NCBI RefSeq assembly: GCF_029714365.1
Contig: NZ_CP121660.1
Location: 124,001 to 188,000 of the forward strand
Length of the DNA: 64,000 nucleotides
Source of the DNA: Sinorhizobium terangae
GTDB taxonomy: Bacteria > Pseudomonadota > Alphaproteobacteria > Rhizobiales > Rhizobiaceae
Reading direction: 5' to 3'
Shown: positions 8,297 through 19,347 of the stretch, in pieces
How the letters are laid out: each line of letters begins with the position of its first letter
Position numbering within the stretch: position 1 is the first letter of the stretch
The notes under the pieces: generated by a model
What the model was told of the DNA's origin: nothing
The model's database searches: none
The model's input: the letters and a program-made list of their open reading frames with translations, nothing else
Position numbers and translations under genes: made by a program

Positions 8297-11200
8297 ATGA
8301 GCGGAATCGGGACCTGGGATTTCTGGGTGGATCGCGGCGGCACCTTCACCGACGTCATCGGCCGCGACCCCGAGGGCGCGCTTCATGCGCTGAAGGTTCT
8401 CTCCGAAAATCCCGAGGCATACCGCGATGCGGCGGTGCACGGGATCCGGCAGCTTCTCCGGCTTCCAGTGGGCGAAGCGATGCCGGCCGGCCTGATCGGC
8501 GAGGTGCGGATGGGAACCACCGTCGCCACCAACGCGCTGCTCGAGCGCAAGGGCGAACGGCTGGCGCTGATAACCACGGGCGGTTTCCGCGATGCGCTCA
8601 GGATCGGCTATCAGGAGCGCAAGAAGATTTTTGCGACCGAAGTCATCAAGCCGGAAGCGCTCTACCAAGATATCGTCGAACTCGACGAGCGCGTGCTGGC
8701 GGACGGCACGATCGAACGACCCTTAAGCGAGGATGAAGCGCGGCGTGCGCTCGAAGAGCTGAAAGCGAAAGGCTATGGGGCGATCGCCATCGTCTTCATG
8801 CACGCCTACAAATATCCCGACCACGAGGCGCTGGTGGCGCGGCTCGCTCGCGCGATGGGTTTCGAGCAGGTCTCGGTCAGCCATGAGGTCTCGCCCCTCG
8901 TCAAATATGTCGGCCGCGGCGATACCACCGTCATCGACGCCTATCTTTCGCCGGTGCTCGGCCGCTACGTGGCGCAGGTCTCCAGCGAACTCGATGTCAC
9001 GCGTTCCGGGGCGCGCATCATGTTCATGATGTCGTCCGGCGGTCTGACGGCGGCGGATATGTTCCAGGGCAAGGATGCGATCCTTTCCGGACCGGCCGGC
9101 GGCGTCGTCGGCCTTGCGAAGACCGGAGAGGCGGCAGGATTCGATCGCATCATCGGTTTCGACATGGGCGGAACCTCGACCGACGTCGCCCATTTCGATG
9201 GCGAGTACGAGCGCGCCTTCGAGACCGAGGTCGCCGGCGTGCGCGTGCGCACGCCGATGATGCTGATCCATACGGTCGCCGCCGGCGGCGGCTCGATCCT
9301 GCATTTCGACGGCGAGCGTTTTCGCGTCGGGCCGGATTCCGCCGGTGCCAATCCGGGACCGGCCTGCTACCGCAATGGCGGCCCGCTTGCCGTGACCGAC
9401 GCCAATGTCATGCTCGGCAAGCTGATGCCCGAATTCTTTCCGGCGCTGTTCGGGCCTCAGCAGAACGAGCGCCTCGATGTCGAGACCGTGCGGTCGCGCT
9501 TCGCGGCGCTGGCGCAGGAGATTGGCGACGGGCGGAGCGCGGAAGAGGTTGCCGACGGCTTCATCCGCATTGCAGTCGCCAACATGGTCGAGGCGATCAA
9601 GAAGATTTCCGTCCAGCGCGGCTACGACGTGACGCGCTATGCATTGAGCTGCTTCGGCGGTGCCGGGGGCCAGCACGCCTGCCTGGTCGCGGATGCGCTC
9701 GGCATGAAGAACATTCTCGTCCACCCGATGTCGGGCCTGCTCTCGGCCTATGGCATGGGGCTAGCGGATATCCGCGCCACCCGCCAGAAGGCGCTTGGCG
9801 TCGGGCTCGATGCGGACGCGCCGCCGGCGCTCGCAGCTCTTGGCGATGAACTGCAGGGCGAGTGCCTGGCGGAGCTTAAGGCGCAGGGCACTGCACCGCA
9901 TCTCGTCCGCACCCATCTGCGCGCGCATATTCGCTATGCCGGCACGGACACGGCGCTCGCCGCCGAGGCGCGTTTTCCGGAACGCGACGATGCCGCGCGA
10001 TTGCGCCAGGAATTCGAACGCATGCACAGGCGCCGCTTCGGCTTCATCGCCGAGAACAAAGCGCTGGTGATCGACGCGGTCGAGGTCGAAACGGTCGGCG
10101 GCGGAGCGGCGCAGATGGAGGCGGACGGCCTTGCCGTCGCCTCGGGCACACCCGATCTCTCGCGGCGAACCCGCTTCTATTCGCAGGGCCAGTTCCACGA
10201 CGTGGCGGTGGCGCTGCGCTCCGAGATCAAGCCCGGGCAGAGGCTTGCGGGGCCGGCGATCGTCATCGAACCGAACCAGACGATCGTCGTGGAGGACGGC
10301 TGGCAGGCGGAGCTCACGGCAAAGGACCATATCGTGCTGACACGGATCAAGCCGCTGCCGGAACGCACGGCCATCGGCACCAAGGCCGATCCGGTGATGC
10401 TGGAGATCTTCAACAACCTCTTCATGTCGATCGCCGAACAGATGGGCGTCACGCTGCAGAACACCGCCTATTCGGTCAACATCAAGGAACGGCTCGATTT
10501 TTCCTGCGCGGTCTTCGACAACAACGGCAATCTCGTCGCCAATGCGCCGCATATGCCGGTGCATCTCGGATCGATGGATGCGTCCGTCGCGACCGCGATC
10601 CGCGAAAACCCAGTCATCCATCCGGGCGACGTGTTCCTGATCAATGCGCCCTATAATGGCGGCACGCATCTCCCGGACCTGACGGTCTGCACGCCGGTCT
10701 TCGACGACGCCGGTCGTGAAATCCGCTTCTGGGTGGCAAGCCGTGGCCACCACGCAGATATCGGCGGCATCTCGCCGGGATCGATGTCGCCGCTTGCGAC
10801 CAATATCGAGGAGGAAGGCGTCTACATCGACAACTTCAAGCTCATCGATCGCGGCCGCTTCTCAGAGGAGGAACTGGAGAAGCTTCTGGGCGGCGCGCGC
10901 TATCCGGTGCGCAACATTCTGCAGAACATCAACGACCTCAAGGCGCAGGTCGCTGCTAACGAGAAGGGTGTGGCGGAACTCAAGAAGATGATCGCCCAGT
11001 TCGGCGAGGAGGTGGTCGAAGCCTATATGGGCCACGTCCAGGACAATGCGGCGGAAAGCGTGCGCCGGGTACTCGACCAGCTGCGCGACGGCGAATTCTC
11101 CTACGAGATGGACCAGGGCTGCCGGATCGTCGTGAAGATCTCCGTCGATCGCGAAAGGCGCGAGGCGACGGTCGATTTTACCGGCACCTCCGAGCAGCGT

Positions 11201-11911
11201 TCGGACAATTTCAACGCCCCGGCGCCGGTGACGCGCGCCGCGGTGCTTTATGTCTTCCGGGTGCTGGTCGAAGCCGACATTCCGATGAATGCCGGCTGCT
11301 TGCGCCCGATCCGCATCATTATCCCTGAAGGCACGATGCTGACGCCGCACTATCCGGCGGCGGTCGTCGCCGGCAATGTCGAGGTCAGCCAGGCGGTGAC
11401 CAATTGCCTCTTCGGCGCCGTCGAGGCGCAGGCCGCCGCCCAAGGGACGATGAACAACCTGACCTTCGGCAATGCGAACTATCAGTATTACGAGACGATC
11501 TGCTCGGGCGCCCCGGCGGGTCCCGGCTATAACGGCGCCGACGCGGTCCACACCCACATGACCAATTCGCGGCTCACCGATCCCGAAATTCTCGAAACGC
11601 GGTTCCCGGTGGTGCTGGAGGATTTTCACATTCGCAAGGATTCGGGCGGCCGCGGAAAATGGACGGCCGGCAATGGCACCAAGCGCACTATCCGCGCCCG
11701 TGAGCGGCTGGATTTCGCCATCCTCTCCGGCCACCGCCGTGTTGCGCCCTTCGGGTTGAAGGGCGGAGAGCCGGGCGAGCTCGGCCGCAACAGCGTTCGG
11801 CGCAATGACGGCCGTATCGAGGAACTGCCGGGCTGCGCCCACACGGTTCTCGAAGCCGGCGAGGCCTTCACCGTCGAGACGCCGACCGGCGGCGGATATG
11901 GAAAGGCCTGA
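8297..11911 (+). CDS. 5-oxoprolinase (ATP-hydrolysing), single-chain HyuA-HyuB type
   Basis: 1204 residues from ATG 8297. An ATG at 8291 is only one base past the AAAGGGG ribosome-binding site, so 8297 fits better. Reaction in the family: ATP-dependent opening of 5-oxo-L-proline to L-glutamate, in the cytoplasm. The N-terminal half is the HyuA/actin-like ATPase part, with a phosphate-binding loop near the start ([13 protein letters not shown]), a second loop [14 protein letters not shown] and the [10 protein letters not shown] motif. The HyuB-like half starts at about residue 690-700 ([20 protein letters not shown]) and ends in [13 protein letters not shown] glycine-rich sequence. The length is that of fused oxoprolinases rather than of split hydantoinase subunits. 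N-methylhydantoinase or acetone-carboxylase-like activity is a less likely alternative. The neighbouring glutathione S-transferase hints at a link to glutathione turnover. Confidence 0.88.
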   Translation: MSGIGTWDFWVDRGGTFTDVIGRDPEGALHALKVLSENPEAYRDAAVHGIRQLLRLPVGEAMPAGLIGEVRMGTTVATNALLERKGERLALITTGGFRDALRIGYQERKKIFATEVIKPEALYQDIVELDERVLADGTIERPLSEDEARRALEELKAKGYGAIAIVFMHAYKYPDHEALVARLARAMGFEQVSVSHEVSPLVKYVGRGDTTVIDAYLSPVLGRYVAQVSSELDVTRSGARIMFMMSSGGLTAADMFQGKDAILSGPAGGVVGLAKTGEAAGFDRIIGFDMGGTSTDVAHFDGEYERAFETEVAGVRVRTPMMLIHTVAAGGGSILHFDGERFRVGPDSAGANPGPACYRNGGPLAVTDANVMLGKLMPEFFPALFGPQQNERLDVETVRSRFAALAQEIGDGRSAEEVADGFIRIAVANMVEAIKKISVQRGYDVTRYALSCFGGAGGQHACLVADALGMKNILVHPMSGLLSAYGMGLADIRATRQKALGVGLDADAPPALAALGDELQGECLAELKAQGTAPHLVRTHLRAHIRYAGTDTALAAEARFPERDDAARLRQEFERMHRRRFGFIAENKALVIDAVEVETVGGGAAQMEADGLAVASGTPDLSRRTRFYSQGQFHDVAVALRSEIKPGQRLAGPAIVIEPNQTIVVEDGWQAELTAKDHIVLTRIKPLPERTAIGTKADPVMLEIFNNLFMSIAEQMGVTLQNTAYSVNIKERLDFSCAVFDNNGNLVANAPHMPVHLGSMDASVATAIRENPVIHPGDVFLINAPYNGGTHLPDLTVCTPVFDDAGREIRFWVASRGHHADIGGISPGSMSPLATNIEEEGVYIDNFKLIDRGRFSEEELEKLLGGARYPVRNILQNINDLKAQVAANEKGVAELKKMIAQFGEEVVEAYMGHVQDNAAESVRRVLDQLRDGEFSYEMDQGCRIVVKISVDRERREATVDFTGTSEQRSDNFNAPAPVTRAAVLYVFRVLVEADIPMNAGCLRPIRIIIPEGTMLTPHYPAAVVAGNVEVSQAVTNCLFGAVEAQAAAQGTMNNLTFGNANYQYYETICSGAPAGPGYNGADAVHTHMTNSRLTDPEILETRFPVVLEDFHIRKDSGGRGKWTAGNGTKRTIRARERLDFAILSGHRRVAPFGLKGGEPGELGRNSVRRNDGRIEELPGCAHTVLEAGEAFTVETPTGGGYGKA

Positions 11912-11940
11912 GGCGGAGTACCGACCAGAGGCGCAGCTCT

Positions 11941-12846
11941 TCAAGCCTCGGCATTCACGCCCGCACGGCGCCGAAGGCGCTCGGCCGCGAAGTCTACGAA
12001 GGCACGCACCCGGGCGGAAACCATGCGCCCCTCCGCGTGCACGATGTGGATGGGCACCGGTGCGCGCTCGTAGTCGGCAAGCACCACCTTGAGCCGGCCG
12101 GCCTCTATCTCCGGCGCCACCTGGTAGGACTGAAAGCGTGACAGTCCCCAGCCGGCGACCGCGGCAGAGATAGCCGTGTCATTGGTGTTGACGATAAGGC
12201 GCGGGCTGATCGGAACCCGAATGCTGTTGTCACGGCCGAATAGCCATTCCGAATGGCCGAAAAGACCCTCCCGGCCGATGATGCGGTGATGAGCAAGATC
12301 CCGCGGTGCCAACGGCTCGCCGAAGCGGGCGAAATAATCCGGCGAGCCGCAGAGCACCTGCCTGACCGAACCGACGCGGCGAGCGATGAGGCCCGAGGCG
12401 GGAAGCGCCGCAATGCGCACGGCGACATCCAGCCCTTCCTCGACCAGGTTCGTTACCCGGTCGACAAAGATGGTCTTCACCTGCATGGCCGGGTAGCGAT
12501 CGAGAAAATCGAGAACGACGGGGAGCACGTGGATGCGCCCGAAAAGGGCGGGCGCCGTCACCGTGAGCAGCCCTGCCGGGTGCGTGAAGCTACCCGCCGC
12601 ATTGGCCTCCGCCTCGGCAATCTCCGCCAGAATGCGCCGGCAATCGGCCGCGTAGCCTTCGCCGGCCGCAGTCAGTTTCAGCGAGCGGGTCGTGCGGACG
12701 AGCAGCCGCGTGCCGATTATCTGCTCCAGCCTCGCAATCGCCCGCGTCACCGATGGCGGGCTCATGTGCAGCATCTTGGCGGCAGGCGCAAACCCGCCGC
12801 ATTCCACCACCTGCACGAAGATCCGCATTGCCTGCCAGCGATCCAT
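11941..12846 (-). CDS. LysR-family transcriptional regulator
   Basis: 301 residues. The N-terminal winged helix-turn-helix is clear: MRIFVQVVECGGFAPAAKML, then SPPSVTRAIARLEQIIGTRL and RTTRSLKLTAAGEGY. An effector-binding domain spans about 90-295 (GLLTVTAPALFGRIHVLPVV). It is convergent with the oxoprolinase gene (29 bp apart) and divergent from the glutathione S-transferase gene across 120 bp, so by the usual LysR rule it most likely controls the GST/oxidase pair and itself. The effector is unknown. Confidence 0.92.
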   Translation of the reverse strand: MDRWQAMRIFVQVVECGGFAPAAKMLHMSPPSVTRAIARLEQIIGTRLLVRTTRSLKLTAAGEGYAADCRRILAEIAEAEANAAGSFTHPAGLLTVTAPALFGRIHVLPVVLDFLDRYPAMQVKTIFVDRVTNLVEEGLDVAVRIAALPASGLIARRVGSVRQVLCGSPDYFARFGEPLAPRDLAHHRIIGREGLFGHSEWLFGRDNSIRVPISPRLIVNTNDTAISAAVAGWGLSRFQSYQVAPEIEAGRLKVVLADYERAPVPIHIVHAEGRMVSARVRAFVDFAAERLRRRAGVNAEA

Positions 12847-12966
12847 CGCCTTCCCGCTTCGCGCCCATTATTGCGTTCAGTGAAATGGTCTAGTGTCTTT
12901 TGAGGCGCTTATCAACGTCGCGTTTAACAATCATCTTGCTGCCGTTCCATTCCCCAGGAGGCAGAC

Positions 12967-13581
12967 ATGAAGCTCTACCATCACCCGCTGTCCGGCCATG
13001 CACATCGTGCCCGGCTTTTCCTCTCGCTGATCGGAATCGAGCACGAACTCGTGCTCGTCGATCTCGCCAAGAAGGAACACAAGGAGCCGCAGTTCCTCGC
13101 GCTCAACCCCTTTGGCCAGGTTCCGGTGCTCGATGACGGCGGTACGATAATCTCGGATTCCAACGCCATCCTCGTCTATCTCGCGAAGAAGACCGGACGC
13201 ACGGACTGGCTGCCGGAAGATCCCGAAGGAGCGGCCGCCGTTCAGCGCTGGCTTTCGGTAGCTGCCGGCCAGATCGCCCATGGCCCTGCGCAGGCGCGCC
13301 TCATCACCGTATTCAAGGCGCCCTATCGGCCGGAAGAGGTCATTCCCCGCGCCCATGCGATCCTGACGCTGATCGAGGCGGCGCTTGTGGGCCGGAGCTG
13401 GATTGCCGCCGAGCGGCCGACCATCGCCGATGTCGCGCTTTACAGCTACGTGGCTAGCGCGCCGGAAGGCGACGTGGATCTTCAGCCCTATGCCAACATT
13501 CGCGCCTGGCTCGGCCGCATCGAGGCGCTGCCGGGCTTTGTCGATTTCCAGAAGACGCCCGTCGGTCTGGCAGCAGCCTGA
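12967..13581 (+). CDS. Glutathione S-transferase
   Basis: 204 residues behind CAGGAGG. The N-terminal thioredoxin-like domain (1-80) has [20 protein letters not shown], the cis-Pro motif [12 protein letters not shown] and the gamma-glutamyl-binding [10 protein letters not shown]. The helical C-terminal domain includes the N-capping-type stretch [14 protein letters not shown]. Family role: conjugation of glutathione to electrophiles, or glutathione-dependent isomerase or peroxidase reactions, in the cytoplasm. The next gene starts 13 bp downstream, so the two are probably co-transcribed under the divergent LysR regulator. Confidence 0.92.
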   Translation: MKLYHHPLSGHAHRARLFLSLIGIEHELVLVDLAKKEHKEPQFLALNPFGQVPVLDDGGTIISDSNAILVYLAKKTGRTDWLPEDPEGAAAVQRWLSVAAGQIAHGPAQARLITVFKAPYRPEEVIPRAHAILTLIEAALVGRSWIAAERPTIADVALYSYVASAPEGDVDLQPYANIRAWLGRIEALPGFVDFQKTPVGLAAA

Positions 13582-13594
13582 GGAGGCGCAAATC

Positions 13595-14542
13595 ATGGAT
13601 AGCCGTCTCCTCGGTCCTTCGCCCTGGCATGCGGGCGAGTTGGCGCTGCAGACGCGGTCCGGTGTGGAAGCGCGCATGGACGAGATTGGTCGCCGGGTTT
13701 TGCGCGATTATCTGATCGACCAGCACCGCGAATTCTATCCCCTCCTGCCGATGGTGGTGCTGGGCGCGGTCGACCGGGACGGTGACGTGTGGGCAACGCT
13801 CCGCGCGGGGCGCCCCGGCTTCCTCCATGCACCGGACGCTCACCGGCTGACCGTCGAGCTCGCCAGAGAGCCGGCGGATCCGGCCGAGGCGGGCATGGAG
13901 GATGGCGCCTCGCTCGCCCTCCTCGGCGTCGATCTCGCGACGCGCCGCCGCAACCGGCTGAACGGCACCCTCAGCCGGCATCCGCGAGGGTTCGATCTGA
14001 GCGTCGGCCAGAGCTTCGGCAACTGCCCGAAATACATCCAGCTGCGTAAGGTGCAGTTCTTCCGCGATCCGTCGGAGCCGCCGATGGTGCCGCCCGCCTG
14101 GAGCTCGGAGCTCGACGCACCCGCTCGTACCCTGATCCGGCAAGCGGACACCTTCTTCGTCGCCACCTATGCGGACCTTCCCGGCAGCCGGCAGGTGGAC
14201 GTTTCCCATCGCGGTGGCCGCGCGGGATTCGTCGATGTCGGCGAAGACGGCTGGCTGACGATCCCGGATTTTATCGGCAACCGCTTCTTCAACACCCTCG
14301 GCAATATCGCGCTTAATCCGCGCGCCGGGCTCGTCTTCCCGGATTTTTCGACGGGCGGCCTGCTGCAGATGACCGGCGCGGCCGAGCTCCTGTTCGATGA
14401 CCCTGACCGTAAGCCTCTCGAAGGCGCGGAGCGCTACTGGCGTTTCCGTCCGCGCCGCATCGTCTGGCGGCCGGAGGCGCTACCGATCCGCTACGATTTT
14501 GCCGAATGGTCACCCTTCGCGCTCGCCACCGGCACCTGGTAG
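13595..14542 (+). CDS. Pyridoxamine 5'-phosphate oxidase-related FMN-binding protein
   Basis: 315 residues from ATG 13595, directly after AGGAGG, which decides the start. Seen: an N-terminal extension of roughly 150 residues, then a split-barrel flavin-binding region of the PNPOx-like type (TFFVATYADLPGSRQVDVSH; GFVDVGEDGWLTIPDFIGNR; FFNTLGNIALNPRAGLVFPD). The long form with CPKYIQLR belongs to a group often found next to glutathione S-transferases, as here. It is not the vitamin B6 biosynthetic enzyme PdxH, which is shorter. The substrate is unknown; a redox or detoxification role is inferred from the neighbour. It converges on selD with 40 bp between the stops. Confidence 0.85.
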   Translation: MDSRLLGPSPWHAGELALQTRSGVEARMDEIGRRVLRDYLIDQHREFYPLLPMVVLGAVDRDGDVWATLRAGRPGFLHAPDAHRLTVELAREPADPAEAGMEDGASLALLGVDLATRRRNRLNGTLSRHPRGFDLSVGQSFGNCPKYIQLRKVQFFRDPSEPPMVPPAWSSELDAPARTLIRQADTFFVATYADLPGSRQVDVSHRGGRAGFVDVGEDGWLTIPDFIGNRFFNTLGNIALNPRAGLVFPDFSTGGLLQMTGAAELLFDDPDRKPLEGAERYWRFRPRRIVWRPEALPIRYDFAEWSPFALATGTW

Positions 14543-14582
14543 CCTGCGCCTTCGCCAGCGCGGCTCCTCGGCAGCGTCGCGG

Positions 14583-15635
14583 TCAGGCCGTGACGCGCAA
14601 GCCAGGCTCGCCTTCCTCGACGGCCCCGATGATCCGGGCTGCGGCATAGCCGGCGGCCACGATCTCCTCGAGCAAGGCGTCCGCCTGATCGGCGCGGCAT
14701 GATACGAGAAGGCCGCCGGAAGTCTGGGGATCGGTGAGGATGTGGCGCCGCCATGCCGGAAGATCGTCCGGCAGCACCACGTCCATACCGTAGCTTGCCC
14801 AGTTCCGGTGCGATGCGCCGGTGACGAAGCCTTGCTCCGCGAGTTCGGTGCAACGGGCAAAGAACGCAATTACGTTCGCGTCGATCGCTATCCGCTTGTG
14901 CGATCCGCGCGCCATCTCGAGCGCGTGGCCAAGAATGCCGAAGCCGGTGACATCGGTGACGGCATGCACGTGAGAATGTTTGGCGAGCTCGGCACCGATA
15001 CGGTTCAGGAGCGTCGTCGACTGGATGAGCTCGGCATAGGCGTCTGCCGGCAGTGCGCCCTTCTTGAAGGCGGCCGAATAGATCCCCACACCCAAGGCCT
15101 TTGTCAGGATCAGCGCGTCCCCGGCGCGCGCGCCGCTGTTGCGCCGGATATTGGCGGTCGAGCCTGTGCCGATCACCGCCAGGCCGTAGATCGGCTCTGG
15201 CGAATCGATCGAGTGGCCGCCGGCGACCGGAATGCCGGCCTCGGCGCAGATCGCGCTGCCGCCCTTCAGGATCTCCCGCACTATTTCGGGCGGCATCTTG
15301 TCGATCGGCATGCCGACGATGGCGAGCGCCATGATCGGCTTTCCGCCCATGGCGTAGACGTCGGAGATGGCGTTGGTCGCGGCGATCCGTCCGAAATCGA
15401 AGGGATCGTCGATCATCGGCATGAAGAAGTCGGTGGTGGCGATCACGCAAGTCTCGTCGTCGAGCTGCCAGACGGCGGCGTCGTCCCCCGTTTCCGTGCC
15501 GACGATGAGCCGGGCAAAAGGGCGGGCCGCCGGTTGATCGGCAAGCAGTTGCTGCAGGACGGATGGCGCCAGCTTGCAGCCGCAGCCGCCGCCATGGGCA
15601 AGGGCCGTCAGGCGGGGCGATGTCGCGATATCCAT
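14583..15635 (-). CDS. selD: Selenide, water dikinase (selenophosphate synthase)
   Basis: 350 residues. ATG 15635 is chosen because GGGAGG sits five bases upstream and the family starts near here; the frame stays open further upstream. Reaction: ATP + selenide + water to selenophosphate, AMP and phosphate, giving the selenium donor for selenocysteine. Seen: the N-terminal loop [10 protein letters not shown] with catalytic C18 and K21 (Cys form, not Sec), [20 protein letters not shown], the metal-binding [20 protein letters not shown] region, [14 protein letters not shown] and [11 protein letters not shown]. It is divergent from the formate dehydrogenase/selAB operon 612 bp away, so the window contains a complete selenocysteine pathway except for seryl-tRNA synthetase. 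Confidence 0.96.
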   Translation of the reverse strand: MDIATSPRLTALAHGGGCGCKLAPSVLQQLLADQPAARPFARLIVGTETGDDAAVWQLDDETCVIATTDFFMPMIDDPFDFGRIAATNAISDVYAMGGKPIMALAIVGMPIDKMPPEIVREILKGGSAICAEAGIPVAGGHSIDSPEPIYGLAVIGTGSTANIRRNSGARAGDALILTKALGVGIYSAAFKKGALPADAYAELIQSTTLLNRIGAELAKHSHVHAVTDVTGFGILGHALEMARGSHKRIAIDANVIAFFARCTELAEQGFVTGASHRNWASYGMDVVLPDDLPAWRRHILTDPQTSGGLLVSCRADQADALLEEIVAAGYAAARIIGAVEEGEPGLRVTA

Positions 15636-15728
15636 GGTTGCCTCCCAATGTTTCGTATGGACCGCGCGTGACGCGGCACGATTGCGTGAATTGAACCGGA
15701 GCCGCACAGGGGAAAATTCATGGGATAA

Positions 15729-15781
15729 TTCAAAGCGTTACAGCGAACCATGCGCGTCTGAACAGACGTGCGGCCCAGCAG
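15729..15781. repeat. RIME-like repeat, copy B (module 2)
   Basis: Starts TTCAAAGCGTTACAGCG, has the GCGCGTCTG-AACAGACGTGC hairpin and ends near CCCAGCAG. It is a diverged copy of the module at 8213-8265. It lies upstream of selD. Confidence 0.75.
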
Positions 15782-16116
15782 GCCGGATGAAAATTTCGCG
15801 AAAAACGGGAAATGGGCCGGGCGCGGGCCGGAATGGCCCACCGCTTCGGCGGCGCCCCACGGTGACAGACAGTGCGCAATGCCCCGAGCCTCGGGAGCGG
15901 CTTGCAAGCCCATAGTCTTATTATGGTTGATCCGGGTGAGACCGTCAATTTGCCGGGAAACAGTCACCAGCAACGATCAAGTGCGGTTCACGGAGATGTG
16001 AGAGAAAACGCCAAACCTTCAGCGCTGCGCAATTGTGTTCGCCGCACTTAATACACGCGCGCTGCAATTTAGCTGTAAGTGGAATATCATGTTCGTAATT
16101 TATAGTTCTTATCGAT

Positions 16117-16144
16117 TTGACAATGGGATAGGGTGGATTAGAAT
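16117..16144 (+). promoter_or_regulatory. Candidate sigma70-type promoter for fdoG
   Basis: A perfect -35 hexamer TTGACA at 16117-16122 and TAGAAT (five of six to consensus) at 16139-16144 are separated by 16 bp. The implied start lies about 95 bp before the fdoG ATG, leaving a short leader. Seen directly; promoter activity is inferred. Confidence 0.5.
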
Positions 16145-16247
16145 CTAGACTTGCAAGGCCGATTTTACGTCTTTCCTGCCAAAGACGGGACCCAAATTCT
16201 CCGGCACGCCCCCGTCGGCAACGCCGGTTTCAGGGAGGTGGCATGCA

Positions 16248-19200
16248 ATGAACGTGGAACTCTCGCGGCGCCAATTCCTGGGTGCCGTCGGTGCCGGAGC
16301 GGCGGCTACGGCGCTCGGATCTCTGGGCTTCGGTGAAATCGAAGCTGCGCATGCCGAAGCGATCCGCGCCTTCAAGCTCGTGAGCACGACCGAAACCCGC
16401 AATACCTGTCCCTACTGTTCCGTCGCTTGCGGCGTGATCATGTATTCGAGGGGCGACCGGACGAAGGGCGAGAAGGCGGAAATCATCCATATCGAGGGTG
16501 ACACCGATCACCCGACCAATCGCGGCACGCTCTGTCCGAAGGGCGCGGCACTGCTCGATTTCGTCAAGTCCGAAACGCGGCTGAAATATCCGATGATCCG
16601 GAAACCGGGGTCGGACAAGTTCGAACGGGTTAGCTGGGATGAAGCCCTTGATCGAATCGTCCGGCTGATGAAGGACGACCGCGACGCCAATTTCATCGAG
16701 AGGAACGAGGCGGGCGTACCGGTGAACCGGTGGATAACGACCGGCTTCCTTGCGGCCTCGGCGACAACGAACGAAACGGCATGGGAGACCTACAAGGTCG
16801 TCCGCAGCGCCGGGATGCTGGTCTTCGACAACCAAGCGCGTGTCTGACACGGCCCCACGGTAGCCAGTTTGGCTCCAACATTCGGCCGCGGCGCAATGAC
16901 CAACTCCTGGACGGACATCAAGAACACCGACCTCGTGATCATCATGGGCGGCAACGCCGCAGAAGCGCATCCGTGCGGCTTCAAATGGGTCACCGAGGCG
17001 AAGGCTAACCGCGGCGCGAAGCTGATCGTCGTCGATCCGCGCTTCACCCGCTCCGCGTCGGTCGCGGATTTCTACGCGCCGATCCGCCAGGGCACGGACA
17101 TCGCCTTCCTGCTTGGCGTGATCAACTACTGCATGCAGAACGACAAGGTGCAGTGGGACTATGTCAAGGCGTTCACCAACGCCAGCTACATCGTCAAGGA
17201 CGGCTTCGCCTTCAAGGACGGGCTGTTCACCGGCTATGACGAGGCCAAGCGCGATTACGACAAATCGACCTGGGAATATGAGATCGGCCCCGATGGCTAT
17301 GCGACGGTGGACGACACGCTGACGAATCCGCGCTGCGTATGGAACCTCTTGAAGCAGCACGTTTCCGTCTACACGCCCGAAATGGTCGAGCGCATATGCG
17401 GCACGCCGAAGGACAAGTTCCTGAAGGTGGCCGAAATGGTCTCCGAATCCTCGTCGCCGACCAAGGCGATGACCTCGATGTATGCGCTCGGCTGGACGCA
17501 GCACTCGAAGGGCTCGCAGAACATCCGCGCAATGGCGATGCTGCAGTTGATCCTCGGCAATATCGGCGTGCGCGGCGGCGGCATGAATGCCCTGCGCGGC
17601 CACTCGAACATCCAGGGGCTCACCGATGTCGGGCTGATGTCGAACCTCTTACCCGGCTATCTGACGATACCGAACGAGAAGGAGGTCGATCTCGAGACCT
17701 ATATGAAGACGCGCGGCTTCAAGCCGCTCCGGCCGAACCAGATGAGCTATTGGCAGAACTACCGGAAGTTCTTCGTCAGCTTCCAGAAGGCGATGTGGGG
17801 CACGGCGGCGACGCCGGCAAACAATTTCGCCTATGACTGGCTGCCGAAGCTCGACGTGCCCGGCTACGACATGTTGCGCGCCTTCGAGCTCATGAACCAG
17901 GGCAAGATGACGGGCTATTTCTGCCAGGGCTTCAATCCGCTGCTTGCGGCCCCGAACCGCAAGAAGCTCACGGATTCCCTGTCGAAGCTCAAATTCCTCG
18001 TCACCATGGATCCGCTCGATACAGAGACATCGCGTTTCTGGGAGAACCACGGCGAGTTCAACGACGTCGATCCTTCGCAGATCCAGACGGAGGTCATCCA
18101 GTTGCCCTCCACCTGCTTTGCCGAGGACGAGGGCTCGCTCACCAATTCCAGCCGCTGGCTGCAATGGCACTGGCCGGGCGGCACGCCTCCCGGCGAGGCG
18201 AAGAACGACAACTGGATCATGGCGCAGATCCATGTGCGGCTGAAGGAGCTCTATCGCAAGGAGGGCGGCAAGTTCCCCGACCCGATCGTCAATCTCGACT
18301 GGGCCTATGCCGATCCGAACGAGCCGACCGCCGAGGAGCTTGCCAAGGAGCTCAACGGCAAGGCGCTTTCCACGGTCTACGATACCGCCGATCCGACAAA
18401 GGTCCTGGCGGAGGCCGGCAAGCAGCTGCCTGGCTTCGCGGCGCTGCGCGATGATGGCTCGACGACGTGCGGCTGCTGGATCTTTTCCGGCTGCTTCAAC
18501 GAGAACGGCAACAACATGGCCCGTCGTGACACCTCGGACCCGGATGAGACCGGCGCCTATTCCAAGTGGGCGTTCTCGTGGCCGGCGAACCGTCGAATCC
18601 TCTACAACAGGGCCTCGGCGGACCTTAACGGCAAGCCATGGGATCCGAGCCGCAAGATCATCGAATGGGACGGCGCGAAGTGGTCTGGCTACGACGTGCC
18701 CGATATCCTGCCGACGGCGAAGCCTGACGAGGTCGGGCCGTTCATAATGAACCCGGAAGGCGTCTCGCGCCTTTTCACCAGGGGCATGATGCGCGATGGT
18801 CCGTTCCCGGCCCACTACGAGCCGTTTGAATCCCCGCTTGAAAATCTCGTCGCTCCGAAAGTGCGCGGCAATCCCGCGGCGCGGGTATTCAAGGGCGATC
18901 TCGAGCAATTTGCCGAGACCGCCTCGGCGGAATTCCCCTATGCGGCAACGTCCTATCGTCTGACGGAGCACTTCCATTATTGGACCAAGCACTCTCGGAC
19001 GAATGCGGTGCTGCAGCCGGAATTCTTCGTCGAGATTTCCGAGGAACTCGCCGCGGAGAAAGGCATAGAGAGGGGAGGCTGGGTGCGCGTCTGGTCCAAG
19101 CGTGGAGAGGTCCGGGCCAAGGCGCTCGTCACCAAGCGGATCAAGCCGCTGATGTGCGACGGCAAAGCCGTCCACGTGGTGGGCATACCGCTGCACTGGG

Positions 19201-19334
19201 GCTTCACCGGCGTGGCCAGGAAGGGCTTCGGCCCGAACTCGCTGACGCCGTTCGTCGGCGACGCCAACATCGAGACGCCGGAATACAAGGCGTTCCTGGT
19301 CAATATCGAGCCCACTGCCGGGCCGGTGGCGTGA
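16248..19334 (+). CDS. fdoG: Formate dehydrogenase-O/N type alpha subunit, selenoprotein (UGA at 16845-16847 = Sec200)
   Basis: 1028 residues, read through one in-frame UGA at 16845-16847 as selenocysteine 200 ([19 protein letters not shown], the exact active-site context of FdnG/FdoG). Role: oxidation of formate to CO2 at a molybdenum or tungsten bis-pyranopterin centre, electrons passing to the beta subunit. Seen: a twin-arginine signal SRRQFLG (6-12) with a hydrophobic stretch, indicating Tat export and a periplasmic active site. The [4Fe-4S] ligands are C54, C57, C61 and C96 ([10 protein letters not shown] ... TLCPKG). The molybdopterin oxidoreductase domain and C-terminal dinucleotide-binding domain (about 880-1020) are complete. 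The start is ATG 16248 behind GGAGGTGG; an ATG five bases earlier hits a stop at once. Downstream fdoH begins 13 bp later. The length matches the family. Any annotation that splits this into two genes is wrong. Confidence 0.97.
16845..16888 (+). promoter_or_regulatory. Bacterial SECIS element in fdoG
   Basis: The UGA is the 5' end of a hairpin. The lower stem is CGGCC (16850-16854) with GGCCG (16884-16888). The upper stem is GGUAGCC (16859-16865) with GGCUCC (16871-16876), with a bulged U at 16861 and apical loop AGUUU, which contains the GU dinucleotide. Known from E. coli fdhF/fdnG: SelB's C-terminal winged helices bind the bulged U and loop GU to deliver Sec-tRNA. All these landmarks are present. 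Confidence 0.9.
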
Positions 19335-19347
19335 GGAGGCTAGAGCC

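Larger units (their letters stand above)
15636..16247. other. Divergent intergenic region between selD and fdoG
   Basis: The 612-bp gap holds a RIME-like module at 15729-15781 and a strong-looking sigma70-type promoter at 16117-16144 pointing at fdoG. The rest (15782-16116) shows no gene. A short methionine-initiated frame through the repeat is not credible. Regulatory sites for anaerobic or formate control may lie here, but I could not identify one with confidence. Confidence 0.5.

Noticed and set aside
8723..11944. Long antisense frames within the oxoprolinase gene (8723-9724, 9761-10753, 10862-11944)
   Set aside because: They arise from high GC content opposite a strong gene; His/Arg/Asp-rich composition and no domains.
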